From Xestospongia bergquistia (lineage: Eukaryota; Porifera; Demospongiae; Haplosclerida; Petrosiidae): DNA of 64,000 nt. The stretch spans positions 8,427,230-8,491,229 of the forward strand of contig OZ014414.1 of the NCBI GenBank assembly GCA_963965975.1. Direction: 5' to 3'. The translations under genes were made by a program, and so were the position numbers. Below the pieces are notes generated by a model. It made no database searches. It had not been told where the DNA came from and saw nothing but the letters and a program-made list of their open reading frames with translations. Positions 49,101 through 61,400 of this stretch are shown piece after piece. Positions within the stretch are counted from its first letter, which is position 1; each line of letters starts with the position of its first letter.

Positions 49101-52100
49101 TATCTTACATAAATATGACAGGAGATTGCCAAAGTAAATAATAACAAGCTAAACCAACATAGAAATCTTTTGTCTTTAGATGAGAAGTTGTAATTTTTGT
49201 CTACATAACTTTAAAAAATGGCTATAGTCCCAAAAGTGTACCTATATCTTATGTTGTTTTAGTGTTTTCCATAAGAATAGCGCGACTTTACTAGCATAAA
49301 AACAGTCTAAACCAATGTATTCTTATTTGTTCTAAATAATTTGTCCTAAACCTTTTAGTGGTAACATTGCTGTAAGAAGAAAGAGCGACAAAAGTATTTT
49401 TAGTGACATTTTCATCGAAAAATAACTAATTTAAAAGTGAATGTCAGTATTATTAACTATTTTAATAATAGAATATAAAGAAGAATATATTGTCAATGTG
49501 TTGATAAATAAAAATAACACTAATGTCTTTGTAGAGTAATACAATACAGGTAAGAGTGTGTCTAGTTTACAATGTAAGGTAATAAAAATTAATTGATTTT
49601 TTTGGACACGGAGTGCGTTTTCAAATGTTCATTCAGTTCTATGGGATCACGTGATCCGTTTCCAATCCCGGTTACGTAGTCTATAGTATCTATGGTGGAA
49701 TTTACTGAGATACTTCTTAAATTACTATCTTTACTCTTAGTTGGTTTTAAGGTCTAGCTACAGTAAGTCATGTTGTCTAGCACACATGTACTTTTCTTGC
49801 TAATAGTAAGTGAAATGTGTAAAGTTCATTTGATAATAGTTGTCAATAGGTAAAGAATAGAGACTGAAATGAACAGTTTGAATTGTCTTGTCTTGTGTGG
49901 TCTAATGTTACTGTAATATCAGGTGACACAAGACTACAATGTCTTTATAATATGTATTGTAAACATTATTACATTCTATTTCAATGAGTTCAGAATTGAG
50001 TTGATATGTTTTGTTACATGAGGAAATTATGTATCTCTCTACCTACTAATGTTGTACACAGGAATGGTCTAAATGTTTGGTGGGTGTGGTTAAGTACAGT
50101 AACTATATTGAGCAGTACATGTTAATAGATATAAACAAAAGTAGAAGGAATTACAAATAAAATGAGTTATCAATTGATTTGACTCTTTCCTTGATATATT
50201 AAATCATTTTAATTTGTGAATTAATTGCAGTTATAGTAACAGATAGTCTGGTAAGGCCAGCCCCTTTGCTTAGAGAGGAAGGGTTTGGTAGTCCACACTA
50301 TAGTACAGTTGTCTCTTTCACTAGTCTATTGAGCTGACAAACCACATTGTTTTTATAGTGGGCGTGGCTGAAAACTGCTTTGATCTAAAAAAGTGCAGGA
50401 TCTACAAACAAGCATCATTAGATGTTTCATTCTGAAATATTGACTTCTTTGTCCTTTCTTGTTTTATTGTGTTACAATAATCCTTCATTTAGTCATCTTG
50501 AACTAAACAAGTCTACATTCTGTTAAACTAGCTGTCATACTTGCACCATGTCTAAATTATGTTGCTATGGCAACTATTCATACTGGACACCTTAGTCTCA
50601 TCCCCAGACTACCAAGTAAAAAGGTAGTCTGTTACATTTGCTTCAAATTCTTGTTCCTAGTGTCATTAGTGTGACATGTTAACTCCATCCAATCATATAT
50701 TAATGGTCACATGACAAGTAGCTGATGGTCACATTACAAATGGAGTTTGTGAGAAAAGAAGTCAGTAGATATCTTTAAGAAATACACAAACAGATTGTTA
50801 TATTAGTCATTCTTGAGAGACATCAAATTATAGCAATGATGTATTTTTCCACAAGATCATATGATCACTGATGTCACACTGATAATACTAGCACTAAGAA
50901 TTTGAATCAGATGCACCATGCACTATCTATTTATAATCCTCAAAATCAAAGTATTCAAAAATTTTTAGATCTATTATATTCAAAACTATTGTAGTTATCT
51001 GAAAGGACAATGTGTTTGAGGATCTGAGAAGGAACTATACCATATAACAATATGAATAAAACTTGACAAACAGTTTCAGATTTTGTTAAAATGTTATCAT
51101 CAAAATAGTCTCAATGTAAATAGTGAAACAGTCACCACAATGTATCATTAAGGAAGGCTACATCTCTCTCAAGAATAGTTATAATAACATCATTATTGCT
51201 TATGTCAACTATAGGTGGAGTCAACCAAGACACAGTCAGTGTGTTAATATTTGTCATTGTGTAGTAGTTATATTATATTATTACCTGTAGTTTTATATGT
51301 GGACTCTTCTTGACTGGATTTTGTTTGTGTTTCCTCAAGTCCTTGATCAGTTACTGGTTTATGAGTCTTTGATATGAATGCTAGATCTAGTAACAATGTC
51401 ATATAATGAGAAGTCACTAATACCAACTACCTTTTAAGCTCTGCATTAATGCTTCAAACTGTTTGTTTCTCTCTCTTAATCGTAATGTCAATGAAGTTAT
51501 CACTTCCTGTAGTGTCTCCAACTCTTTTTGTCTCTCTGTAGACACTGACAGTAACTCTTCCTTAATAACTAAATAATTATTAATTATAATTATGTATTGA
51601 TAAATCAGTAACACAGACTATGTTAGTGATAGCTATTGTATTAATAATACCTTCCTTCCATTTTAAAAGTGATGTCAAATCTTTGATTGTTTTTTCTTTC
51701 ATTTGTTTTCTTTCTACACAGAAACATTGAATTTTAAATCAGATATATCATATAATAAACAGCTATTAAATAAACAGTGATTATTGACTACATGGACAAA
51801 TACCTTCACTTTGTTGGACAACAAATGATATTTGTAAAGTCATCTTTTTACTGATGGTTTGTCGTAGTTCAAGTTGACTTCTCAACTCTTTTGTCTTCTC
51901 TTCTACAATAGGTCTAACCTCCTATATATCAATAAACAACACATGTAGTAACTGTTGTCTAATACTACTCATCTCTTACCTTGTCTCTTTGACATTTGTC
52001 ATAAATAGTGTGGTAACCTATTGTTAACTTGATCACACCCATCTGCTTCAACAAATCAAGATTTTCTTTTGCTGTCATCAACAAAAGGTCAGTTAGACTT

Positions 52101-53566
52101 TGTGGAGCATAGCAGGTAACAATGATGGAGTCGCCTTCATTTACTGCTTTAACTTGTACTGACTTTGCCATACCTTTGTACGCTTTTGACAGCAATCGTC
52201 TAATGTCAGTAAGAGAATATTTGTTAGCCTCCCACTCAAGAACAAACACAATACTTTCACAGGTAAGCAGATAAGATGAAGAGTTTGTAAAGCTTTGATT
52301 ACAACATATATCAGCTTTGATCTTCTCACAAAATTCATCAACTGATGTGTTGTAGTTTGTAATATGTACTTTAGCTTCTGTAATGTCATATTGATCAACA
52401 ATACCCTCTAAACAGCAAATGTTAATAATGGTACATTTGTCTTGTACAATCTCCATGACATCATTAAAAGACTCAGCTATTGTTAACCGAGGTCTTAGCT
52501 CTCTGAAACACATCTGAAGATATGTTTTAAGGTCTTCCAGTGAAGGGATACCCTTAGCAATAAGAGGAGCAACAGTGTAAAAAAGTTTACCAAATTTCAT
52601 TCTCATTTGATCAAAATCATATTGAAAAGTAGGTTGGAGATTGATTTGAAAGGGAAAAGTTTGATCTATAAATAAAACATTATTATAACTTGTAGATATA
52701 TATATAGTGGTACTTACTGTACTCTTTGAGTATATCTTTAGCAACAGGTACTGTTTGTTCAGATTTTAATAAGACACTTGTAAAAACCTTAAATTTTCTA
52801 GGATCTCCAGACACTGTAGTACATAGTGCTCTCAATGGACCATCTCCTAGTACACCTCCCAATCTATTGACTTCATCTAATGTCTCCTTAGAGATCACTC
52901 TCTCTGTATATAACATCTGAACAATCTCCATAGGAAGTGCAAGAGAAGAGATTCTATCAGAGTGTTTCTGTAACATTTGAGAAGCTGGAATGGATAAAAG
53001 TTCAAAATAAATAATAAATATTAATATGATATGTGTACTATTAATTAACATTAATTTATACCTATGTCCAAATCAAGTTTTTCATGTTTTTGTTCTAATT
53101 CCTCCTTCTTATCGTCTTGTTTTCTCTTTCTTAAACTTGGTATGCCAATGTCATCTATTAATTATTTATATTTTATTAGATCTAATAAACACAATGTTCT
53201 AATTACCTCTAGTTAAGTGTTTGTGTATTTCAGTAGCTTTATTGATATTATTAACAACAGGACTCTTAATAGCATCAATCACTGTTTCCCAGGTAACAAG
53301 ATGTGACTCAGTAGTAGTTAACCAGTTCTCAATGACTTGATCAAGTTTGTAAATATTACTTAACTGACTACTTGTTAAACCATTTAAAAGATTCTGAGAA
53401 ACTTCAAATGACAAACCAATCTCATACCACTTGTCATTAATATCAGCTAATAGCTTTAGTAGTTCATATTTAGTAGGAGAAATACCTGAGAAATAAAAAA
53501 TTAAAGATAAATTTAAAATAATAAGAACTATTTTATCAAGTCTTATATCTCACGTTGTTGTTCCAT
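43110..53566 (-). CDS. G5: Death(B)-CARD-like-unknown domain-coiled coil-LRR receptor-like protein, 850 aa
   Basis: Exons 53554-53566 (MEQQ), 53207-53485, 53062-53154, 52718-52984, 51980-52665, 51804-51921, 51651-51713, 51431-51568, 51285-51386 and 43110-43903. They total 2553 nt, 851 codons with no internal stop. The unknown domain is the most divergent in the array (DICCNQSFTNSSS, YAPQSLTDLLL) and one codon shorter. The linker reads SLRKRKQDDKKEE. There is no acidic exon. The last intron is about 7.4 kb because three P-like elements sit in it. Upstream of the start the conserved TEAD/RUNX-like site is absent, and the flank carries a transposase-like fragment instead. The LRR exon has its own set of strand residues. 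Role inferred as for G3. Confidence 0.85.
44026..44039 (-). promoter_or_regulatory. RFX X-box-like site upstream of G5 LRR exon
   Basis: GTTGCCATAGTAAC on the minus strand, as in G1; the adjacent GC box has one change. Confidence 0.4.
44182..45270 (+). CDS. transposon-encoded protein of unknown function (ALRYVGGYVCKK family), 321 aa
   Basis: Two exons: 44182-44215 (MAYSAPVPSEM; donor GTATGT) and 44339-45270. They join in phase 1 to give 322 codons. Visible blocks: ATLLFKWCSRPENTEIVSTF, RERVWGRYHDIRTSEHFKST, EKNALRYVGGYVCKKLQKKF, WMTMIDRGGLVHIKEPTYKL and LWIKIRGFSYASSFMELYKQ, with a basic tail. I recall similar uncharacterised proteins from cnidarian and sponge genomes with the same blocks. 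It has no DDE triad that I can see. Its place inside the inverted ends makes it an accessory gene of the transposon. Function unknown. The frame looks intact. Confidence 0.7.
45349..47190 (-). pseudogene. P-element/THAP9-like transposase, internally deleted
   Basis: Exons 46915-47190, 46066-46868, 45903-46040, 45727-45859 and 45349-45665 stay in frame (about 555 codons). The family is shown by RTLRDYTHYIKA, GILIDEMHIKEDLVYDKHTG with the first catalytic Asp, FDKFFDCLNVRN, and near the end QDPIEKFFGCQRQR. Between GDVNDQLLK and ATETALFC the family has about 300 residues with the rest of the RNase H core. Here they are replaced by a 25-nt stretch (46041-46065) bounded by GT and AG. A zinc-finger-like CNYC lies in NRCNYCTKYRD. 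I found no THAP C2CH domain upstream. The protein cannot be a complete transposase. Confidence 0.8.
48086..48463. mobile_element. P-like miniature element, 378 bp
   Basis: Both ends of the family in reverse orientation to the large copy, almost no interior. Preceded by GTGGAAT (48079-48085). Confidence 0.8.
48465..49694. mobile_element. P-like non-autonomous element, 1.23 kb
   Basis: Same orientation as the large copy. The left tip has lost its first two bases and the GTGGAAT separator; the right tip is followed by GTGGAAT at 49695-49701. It has the same internal deletion junction as elements L and R. Confidence 0.8.
49702..51284. other. proximal part of last intron of G5
   Basis: Conserved intron sequence without exons. 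X-box-like GTTGCTATGGCAAC at 50561-50574. The region of the acidic exon is deleted near 51245. Confidence 0.5.
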
Positions 53567-53699
53567 TGCTTCGCGTCACTTATAGGACTGGTATGCGCAG
53601 AGGTCTGTCTGTCTGAGTTGAGAAGAAGGGGTGCGATATATAATGAGGTATTTATTTCCTCTCTTAATATATGCAATTAGCGTTGAAGTACATTTTAAT

Positions 53700-53900
53700 T
53701 TTAAGATGCCGGAGACTGAGGTCACGAAGAAAGGAGGTTGTTGCGAATGTATAATATGACTATTTCGAGGAACTCAGCAGGCGTAAACTGATTCAAGGAT
53801 CTCTGAAACGAGCCTCTGATGCTGTAGGACTTTCATGTAGCAGCATCAAGAGGCTACTTCAAGGCATTCTCAGTCCTTCTTTGTTAAAAAGTTTTTTTCA
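53700..53900 (+). mobile_element. transposase HTH fragment in G5 upstream flank
   Basis: The plus frame reads FEELSRRKLIQGSLKRASDA, then VGLSCSSIKRLLQG, the helix-turn-helix style of Tc1-like or related DDE transposases. It is short, ends within 40 codons, and the GC content is higher than its surroundings. Family uncertain. Confidence 0.35.
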
Positions 53901-54498
53901 GAATACATTCTATCAGTTGGAGACCATTCAATGTTTTACTATACATATGTCTATTATTTTATAGATCATAATATAACTGTTCATTCACACACACATATAT
54001 AGGAGGTATGAATAATATTATTTTATATTATTATATTATATGACTAAAACCAAACCATGTATTACTTATAACTGACACTACATTTACAATTTTCTAGTTC
54101 TATATTTACTCATAGCTTCTGCTAATTTTTATACCTATCATTAGTCCAGCAAGCTAGCCCCTCCTCCTTTTTAACAATTCGATAGTCTAAAAGGAGGTGG
54201 GGCTAATTGACTTAATAATTACTACTACATTGTATATATAATAACAATTCAGTAGATTATCATATACTATTTCTATTTAAATTGAATTTTGTTTAGTTAA
54301 CATGTATGTAGTTGGAAATCATGTGCTATATATAAAATACAATAACTCACTAAATTATGATGTAATATTTAATTCATCAAAACATAATATATTAAAATAT
54401 AACACTATTATTGCACTCAAAAGACACTATGATTTATATCCAAACAGTTAGTAAAATAATTCATTAATAATTAACCCTATTATCACTGGATTATCCTC
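53901..54498. other. spacer between G5 and TyrRS copy 2
   Basis: AT-rich. A short inverted repeat at about 54145-54205 (cccctcctcctttt and its near complement) may be a small foldback. Single minisatellite unit at about 54322. No gene. Confidence 0.4.
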
Positions 54499-55054
54499 TT
54501 ATCTGATCTTAGCACCTGTTAGACTGGATACATGAACTTCTCCTTGAGCAGTTTGTAATGGAATATCTTTATAAGTGACTATACAGCTAGGAGATGTAGA
54601 AAGGTCAAACTAGAGAGAGAGAGAGAGTCATCCTTTATCTGTCCTAACATAGTCACACTCTACTATAATTCTTTCAATACCTGTATAGTTTCAAATATCT
54701 TTTTCTTTGGGTTCAGTTGTTCATCGGGTTCTAGTTACAAGGAGAGGACAGAGCCAATACCTCCACCCACTCATTTAATAGAAAAATCTCATACCTTCTT
54801 GGTCGTATCCTTCAACAAACACATGTTCTCCAGGTACAGATTCTAGAGGAGGTTCCAACGTCTCTACCTTGTCATTGCTATAGAGGAAATCATGTTATAA
54901 CATCATAGTTAAGTGAAGTTTGAATAATACATTACCAAAGGGTTACAACAGGTTATGAAGGGTTATTATTGTTTAACAATATCATCATTACAATACAAAG
55001 TGACATTTTAACTAACCTATCAGCAGCTAAGAGCATTGCTTGTGACTCAATACC

Positions 55055-55096
<42 letters not shown>

Positions 55097-56274
55097 CACT
55101 CATTTTTATCATGATCATAATTTATAAATAAATACATTGACTGTTATTTTGTCATTTTGCGCAGGATGAACTTGGTAACCATGGAAACTAATAATCACTG
55201 TATATCTCTTAACTTTATAATTTTAGACAATCATAACAGACAATAGTAATTTTGTATTTTAACTTGTAGCACAACTTTCATTTTCATTATAATAGACATA
55301 GACTATGTTATATCTACAAGTACATGTACATGTGTCATAAACCACACATCTCATCTTGACTGGCTTCAGATTACAAAGTACTACAAGTTTTCTTCCTTTT
55401 AGTTCATCCATTTTAAAATATTTTACTAAACCACTAACTATAGTACGTGACTCTATAGAAAGAAAATGGACAGATGACTAAGATATGGACAGATCACTGA
55501 CAAATGGACAGATGACTGAGATATGGACAGATGGATGGACAAATATGTCAATGAAATGAATGGCTCAATGGTATAAAACAAATGGACAGATTGTTACTAA
55601 TGGATACTAACCTTTCTCTCCCACGTCAATCTTCTCAACATACAGACTATCAGCATCTGGATGCTAAATGGACAGACAAGTACATAAAATGGACAGATAG
55701 GAACTAACAGGTAATACCTTTTCAACAGACACAATATGACCCACTCGGAGATCAAGACGAGATATATCAATTGGACGAGTACCTACTGCAGCCCCACCCC
55801 CTTTCTTTGCAGATTCAGACTCTAAATGAATCATATGATCATCATATACAAGTCATGTGACATACTTTCACCATCAGGATAGGCTAAATCTCTTAGTTTT
55901 TGATATTCAGGAGATGAATTAAATTTAACCCTTATAGGTTCTAAAAGCTAAAGTACATACATTATATATATAACATTATACAATATATAATGATTACTTT
56001 ATTTAACTCTCTAGATACAGCATTTTTCAGATCAAGTGGATAGAGTTCTTCTTTAGCATAATCATCTTCAAGATCTTGATAAACAGTGTATTTAATAATA
56101 CCTCCATATTTCTCTTCACGTTCAATGATAAATTCTAATGGATGACCAGATTAATATGGAGTATAAATAGATATCAAAGAATGGACTACCTCTTCCAGAA
56201 AGTATAGGAAATATGACATGTTTGATAAATGCCAGTACTCCATTGTCTGTAATATTACCTGGTTCACAGAAGGC
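54499..56274 (-). pseudogene. YARS1-like: tyrosyl-tRNA synthetase C-terminal half, copy 2
   Basis: Same exon set as copy 1 with better preserved joints: [30 protein letters not shown] joined to [95 protein letters not shown] and FDLSTSPSCIVTYKD to GAKIR. I see no stop in these exons. The catalytic half is again absent upstream, so it is a 3' fragment unless driven from an unseen promoter as an EMAPII-like protein. Confidence 0.8.
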
Positions 56275-56279
56275 CTGAG

Positions 56280-57054
56280 AGAGAGAGAGAGAAAGAGAAA
56301 GAGAGGGGAATAGAAGACGAAACTAACAAAACAAACAAAAACAGTTTAGAGTGTGGTAGTCTGGGGACAAGACTTAGGTCATAGTCTCAGACAGAGTCTA
56401 ATTGTATCAGACTCCTTCCCTTGGTATGTAAATTTCTGTCTGGTCAGTTTTAACCGTTGTAGATGGTCCTTACATGTCTACATGTGTGTATTACATTATG
56501 TCACATATAGTTATAGCTATAGTTTTAGAAATTGAGTAATTAATAAAATTATATAGTATATAAGTGTAAAGTGTGTTTAGTGTGTGGAATACTGAAAGAA
56601 TGTGCACTCAGTATTACATTATAGGTAAATAATTAGAAAAATCTATATTAAATGAAGTTACTACTAATATAGTACTAAAGGTAAAATATGTAAGATGATA
56701 CTTAGCTATACAAAGTAACATGAAGACAGAGATGAATGTAAGTTGTTCTCATAAAGATATTTGATTATATATGTACTTTTGTTACTCAAAATACCAGGCT
56801 AGAACATAGGGAGGAAAGTAATGACAGAAGCATACCCAATGAATAACTTGTTAGCCAGTGTTATGTGGTTATGTGTCCACTTGTATGGTTTTATTCTATG
56901 AAAAGGTGGTCACTCCACACCTTCTTCAATCTTTGAAACTCCAGTGGATTACTGTGACATTAGCATCTTTAAAGTCAATTATGTTACGATTTTATGTGTT
57001 ATAGAATACATCAAAAATACAACAATAATATACTTTGATATGATAAGGAACTAT
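56280..57054. other. spacer upstream of TyrRS copy 2
   Basis: Matches 37860-38262 and then 40844-41205, joined at a short 'taaag' microhomology near 56682. The ncRNA candidate and the dehydratase fragment are absent here. No gene seen. Confidence 0.5.
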
Positions 57055-57259
57055 TAAAAATGATCAATTTTGTGTTCATAAAATTGGGAAACTTGTCATT
57101 GATATCTCAAATACTGATAACATTCCCAGAGAAGATCATAAAGTGTTTGTTATAATGGACTTTAGTGGTATACGTACAGAAATACAAGTCAAAGCTAGGT
57201 ACTCAGTTACTGGAAAAGAAGTTGAAGTTGTATGTGATTTTTTGAGTTATTTACAATGA
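57055..57259 (+). pseudogene. HSPA12-like 3' fragment
   Basis: Last about 67 codons of the HSPA12-like gene, frame still open to the TGA; no 5' part. Confidence 0.75.
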
Positions 57260-58471
57260 TGTTTTATTAACCTTTGTGTGTTGTTAATTCATTATATTTC
57301 AATATTAATTTTATAGTTCTTCTCAACAATCAACATCCCTTGGAATTCCTCATACTATACTATATTTGATTATACTTTATAAGTGATGTAACAATTGACA
57401 TTGGACTATTGACTATAGCTTTTATACTTTAACTTACACCTAATCAAGTGAATAGGCTCAAACTAGATTGTGTCCATGAAGAAGTATGTAACTCATGATA
57501 AAGAGAGTGCTAATTTTATAGTAGAGTTAACACAGAGCATGTGATCCCTGTACAGTGAGCAGAGGCCATGTCATCATGTTTTAATAATTATGATAATAAA
57601 CAGTGCACTTTTGTTGTTTATATGTCAGTATAGTCCTTTAAAAATAATGTCAATAATCTTTTTTCAATGAATTTTTGTTTATAGATAAACTAATGTTATA
57701 ACCACACCCACACAGTCTACACCTTGACTTTGTTGCACTAGCTAATAAGAGAGCGGAGATGTAATAATTAATGTCTTCAATTATTTTAACTTACATCACA
57801 TAATATTTCACCTCCACATCTAGTGATCTCATGTCCATTATACTGTATAAAGGTTTAGTTCCTCTCTTATTATCAATAAAGTATCCAATCCTTTCTATAG
57901 GGATAACTACATTATTAATATATCAATGTAGTGTATAGGACTAATAGAGTTGTCTATTAATATCATCTCACCATTTACTATGTGAGTGAGCAAACGTCTC
58001 TACTTCAGAAATATGTATTGTTGGACTTGAACAGTTGACAATTTTCATTATTCAACTGAACTGATCTCATTATTATAGTTAAATTGTAGTCTTCAATATC
58101 TTCTGAATATAAGATAGACCATGATGACTTCTTTAGTTTGTTAGAAAATGGGATACAAGTACGTTCCTTACTGCATGACGTCTTCAGATACTCTACTAGA
58201 ACTGCATATATACAAGTACAAAGGAGTTAAAAATAGTGCTCCGCCCACAATAATAATTACAGGCGCCAAGTGACCAGCTGTTAGAGAGACAAAAAAGTGC
58301 GACGTTAGAGAAGTAAGTGTCAAGCAAAACTGCTCTATTTTTATTGTCTACTAGTTTTGTTAGAGAAATAAATTGTTAATAAAAAAAGATATAAAAAGTG
58401 AAGAGTAATTTAAAGAGAAAATAAAAGTGAGCGAGAAGACAAATTAAGAATAAACAACAAACTACTTACTA
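57260..58471. other. 3' flank of G6
   Basis: Conserved array flank. The downstream 60-codon ORF of other units is present at about 58025-58207 but its ATG is changed to CTG. Confidence 0.4.
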
Positions 58472-61400
58472 TTATACGAACACAAGTCTGTCTTTAATAA
58501 CTTGATAACTGTCTAACTTCTTACAATACTCTCTATGTTGTATTGATAAGCGTAGTTTCCTTATTGTAGTATTTTTATTAAGTGATGTACATATTGTCTT
58601 GATATCATCATTGTTTAGTGAAGTATAGTTGAGATATAGTTCTGTCAATGATGTAGTTGTTTGTATTAGATCTGCTATTGTACTGGTACTAACTGAAGTG
58701 ATCTGATGATTACCTCCGATGTCCAACGTAGTCAATGTTTGGTTTTTAGTAAGTCCTTCACAGATATATCGGACTCCATTATCAGTGATGTTACAGTAGG
58801 AGAGACGTAGTCCTTTTAAAGTTGTATTACTTGATAACATAGTAGATAAGTGAGTTATATCTTCATCTGTGATATCAGTAACAAAACACAACATTAACTG
58901 TTCAAGTGTTTTATTATTAAAGAGACTATCACTGACTTGTTTGATACCACCAGTAAGTGAAGAGTATGACAGCTGTAGTATCTTTATTGTTTTATTAGTT
59001 TTTAGTATCTCTGATAATATCGATACACACTTACTGTCCAATGAAGTGTTGTATGTATAAAGGCTCCACACTGTAAACTTATTAAGATTGTTTATAATAA
59101 CTGCAGTACTTTCAGGAGATGATGACCAGAGATGAATACTCCATTCTTTTCCTGTTTGTTGTTCTTTTATTAATTTACTTATAACATCTTCACTTTGTAA
59201 TACACTTGGACTAGTGAGACTAACAATATTGTCATCATCTCTCCACTGAACTCTTCCAGTGTCTCCTGTTATAAAACAGAGTTAGTATATAGTATAGTAC
59301 AGTACACATAGTAATATATACTATAACACACTACAATACACAGACAATACACTGAAGAAGAAAGGAAGCCATTACTGTTTACTGACTTCGGTTACTATGG
59401 CAACGAATTGCAGGAGGCGGGGCTTACTAATTATCTGTCAGTGGAATTTACTGAGATGTTTCTTACCATTACTCTTAGTTGGTTTTAAGGTCTAGCTACA
59501 GTAAGTCATGTTGTCTAGAACACATATACTTTTCTTGCTAATAGTAAGTGAAATTTGTAAAGTTCATTTGATAATAGTTGTCAATAGGTAAAGAATAGAG
59601 ACTGAAATGAACAGTCTGAGTTGTCTTGTCTTGTGTGGTCCAATGTTACTGTAATATCAGGTGACACAAGACTACATTGTCTTTATAATATGTATTGTAA
59701 ACATTATTACATTCTATTTCATTGAGTCCAGAATTGAGTTGATATGTTTTGTTACATGAGGAAATTATGTATCTACTAATGTTGTACATAGGAATGCTCT
59801 CTTGTCACAAAAATGCTTGGTGGGTGTGGTTAAGTACAGTATCTATATTGAGCAGTACATGTTAATAGATATAAACAAAAGTAGAATGAATTACAAATAA
59901 AATGAATTATCAATTGATTTGACTCTTTCCTTGATATATTAAATCATTTTAATTTGTGAATTTATTGCAGTTATAGTAACAGATAGTCTGGTATGGCCAG
60001 CCCCTTTACTTAGAGAGGAAGGGTTTGTTAGTCCATACTAATAGTACACTTGTCTCTTTCACTAGCACAACCACAGTCTATTGAACTTGTATCTGACAAA
60101 CCACATTGTTTTTATAGTGGGTGTGGCCGAAAACTGCTTTGATCTATAAACTAAATGTCTCATTCTGAAATATTGACTTCTTTGTCCTTTCTTGTTTTAT
60201 TGTATTACAATATCTTTCATTTAGTCATATTGATTTAACTCAATTAAAAAGATTCATTGTAGTCTCATAAACCAACTCAAGAGAAAGAGGCTGCAGCTGA
60301 GTTGATTATTGATATTAATATATTATAATAAAATTAACCACATTCTTTACATAAATATGTGTGTGCTACAAGATCCTTCCTCAAAGAGGCTGACTTGACC
60401 ATACTATATATGGTACTATATTATCAAATATTAATAATATTAACTTTTTGAAAATATGTACTTGTCAGTTAAAATAATTGACAATGAAGATCAAATTGTA
60501 ATCATCTTTGTAATATTTATGTTCTATATGCTTAAAGAATATGAGTTTAATATGGAAGACATTTCTCTACTTGAACTAATCAAGTTTGCATTTTGTTAAA
60601 CTAGCTGTCATACTTGCACCATGTCTAAATTATGTTGCTATGGTAACTATTCATACTGGACACTGAGTTTTAATAGTCTCGTCCCCAGACTACCAAGTAA
60701 AAAGGTAGTCTGTTGTATTTGCTTCAAATTCTTGTTCCTAGTGTCATTAGTGTGACATGTTAACTCCATCCAATCATATATTAATGGTCACATGACAAGT
60801 AGCTGATAGTCACATTACACATAGAGTTTGTGAGAAAAGAAGTCAGTAATAGAAAATCATGATAATTCTGAGACTAAATACTACCATTTCTGATGATATA
60901 GTTATTACAATTATGAAGTTTGTATATGAAATCATAAGATTAAAACCAAGCAATAATCAACTACAGATTATAACAAAATTATAACTACCTATTACTAGAA
61001 CAAGAGATATATTTAAGAAATACGCTAACAAGTTTGTTATATTAGTCATTCCTGGGAGACATAGTAATATGATGTGTTTTTCCATATGATCATATGATCA
61101 TTGATGTCACACTGATGATACTAGGACTAAGAATTTGAATCAAATACATCAGACTACTTATTTATAATCCTCAAAACCACAGTATTCAAAATTGTTTAGA
61201 TCTATTATATTCAAAACCATTATAGTTATCTGAAAGGACATTGTGATTGAGGATCTGAGAAGGAACTATACCATATAGCCAATATGAATAAAACTTGACA
61301 AACAGTTTCAGATTTTGCTAAAATGTTATCATCAAAATAGTCTCATTGTAAATAGTGAGACAGTCACCACAAAGTATCATTAAGGAATACCACATCTCTC

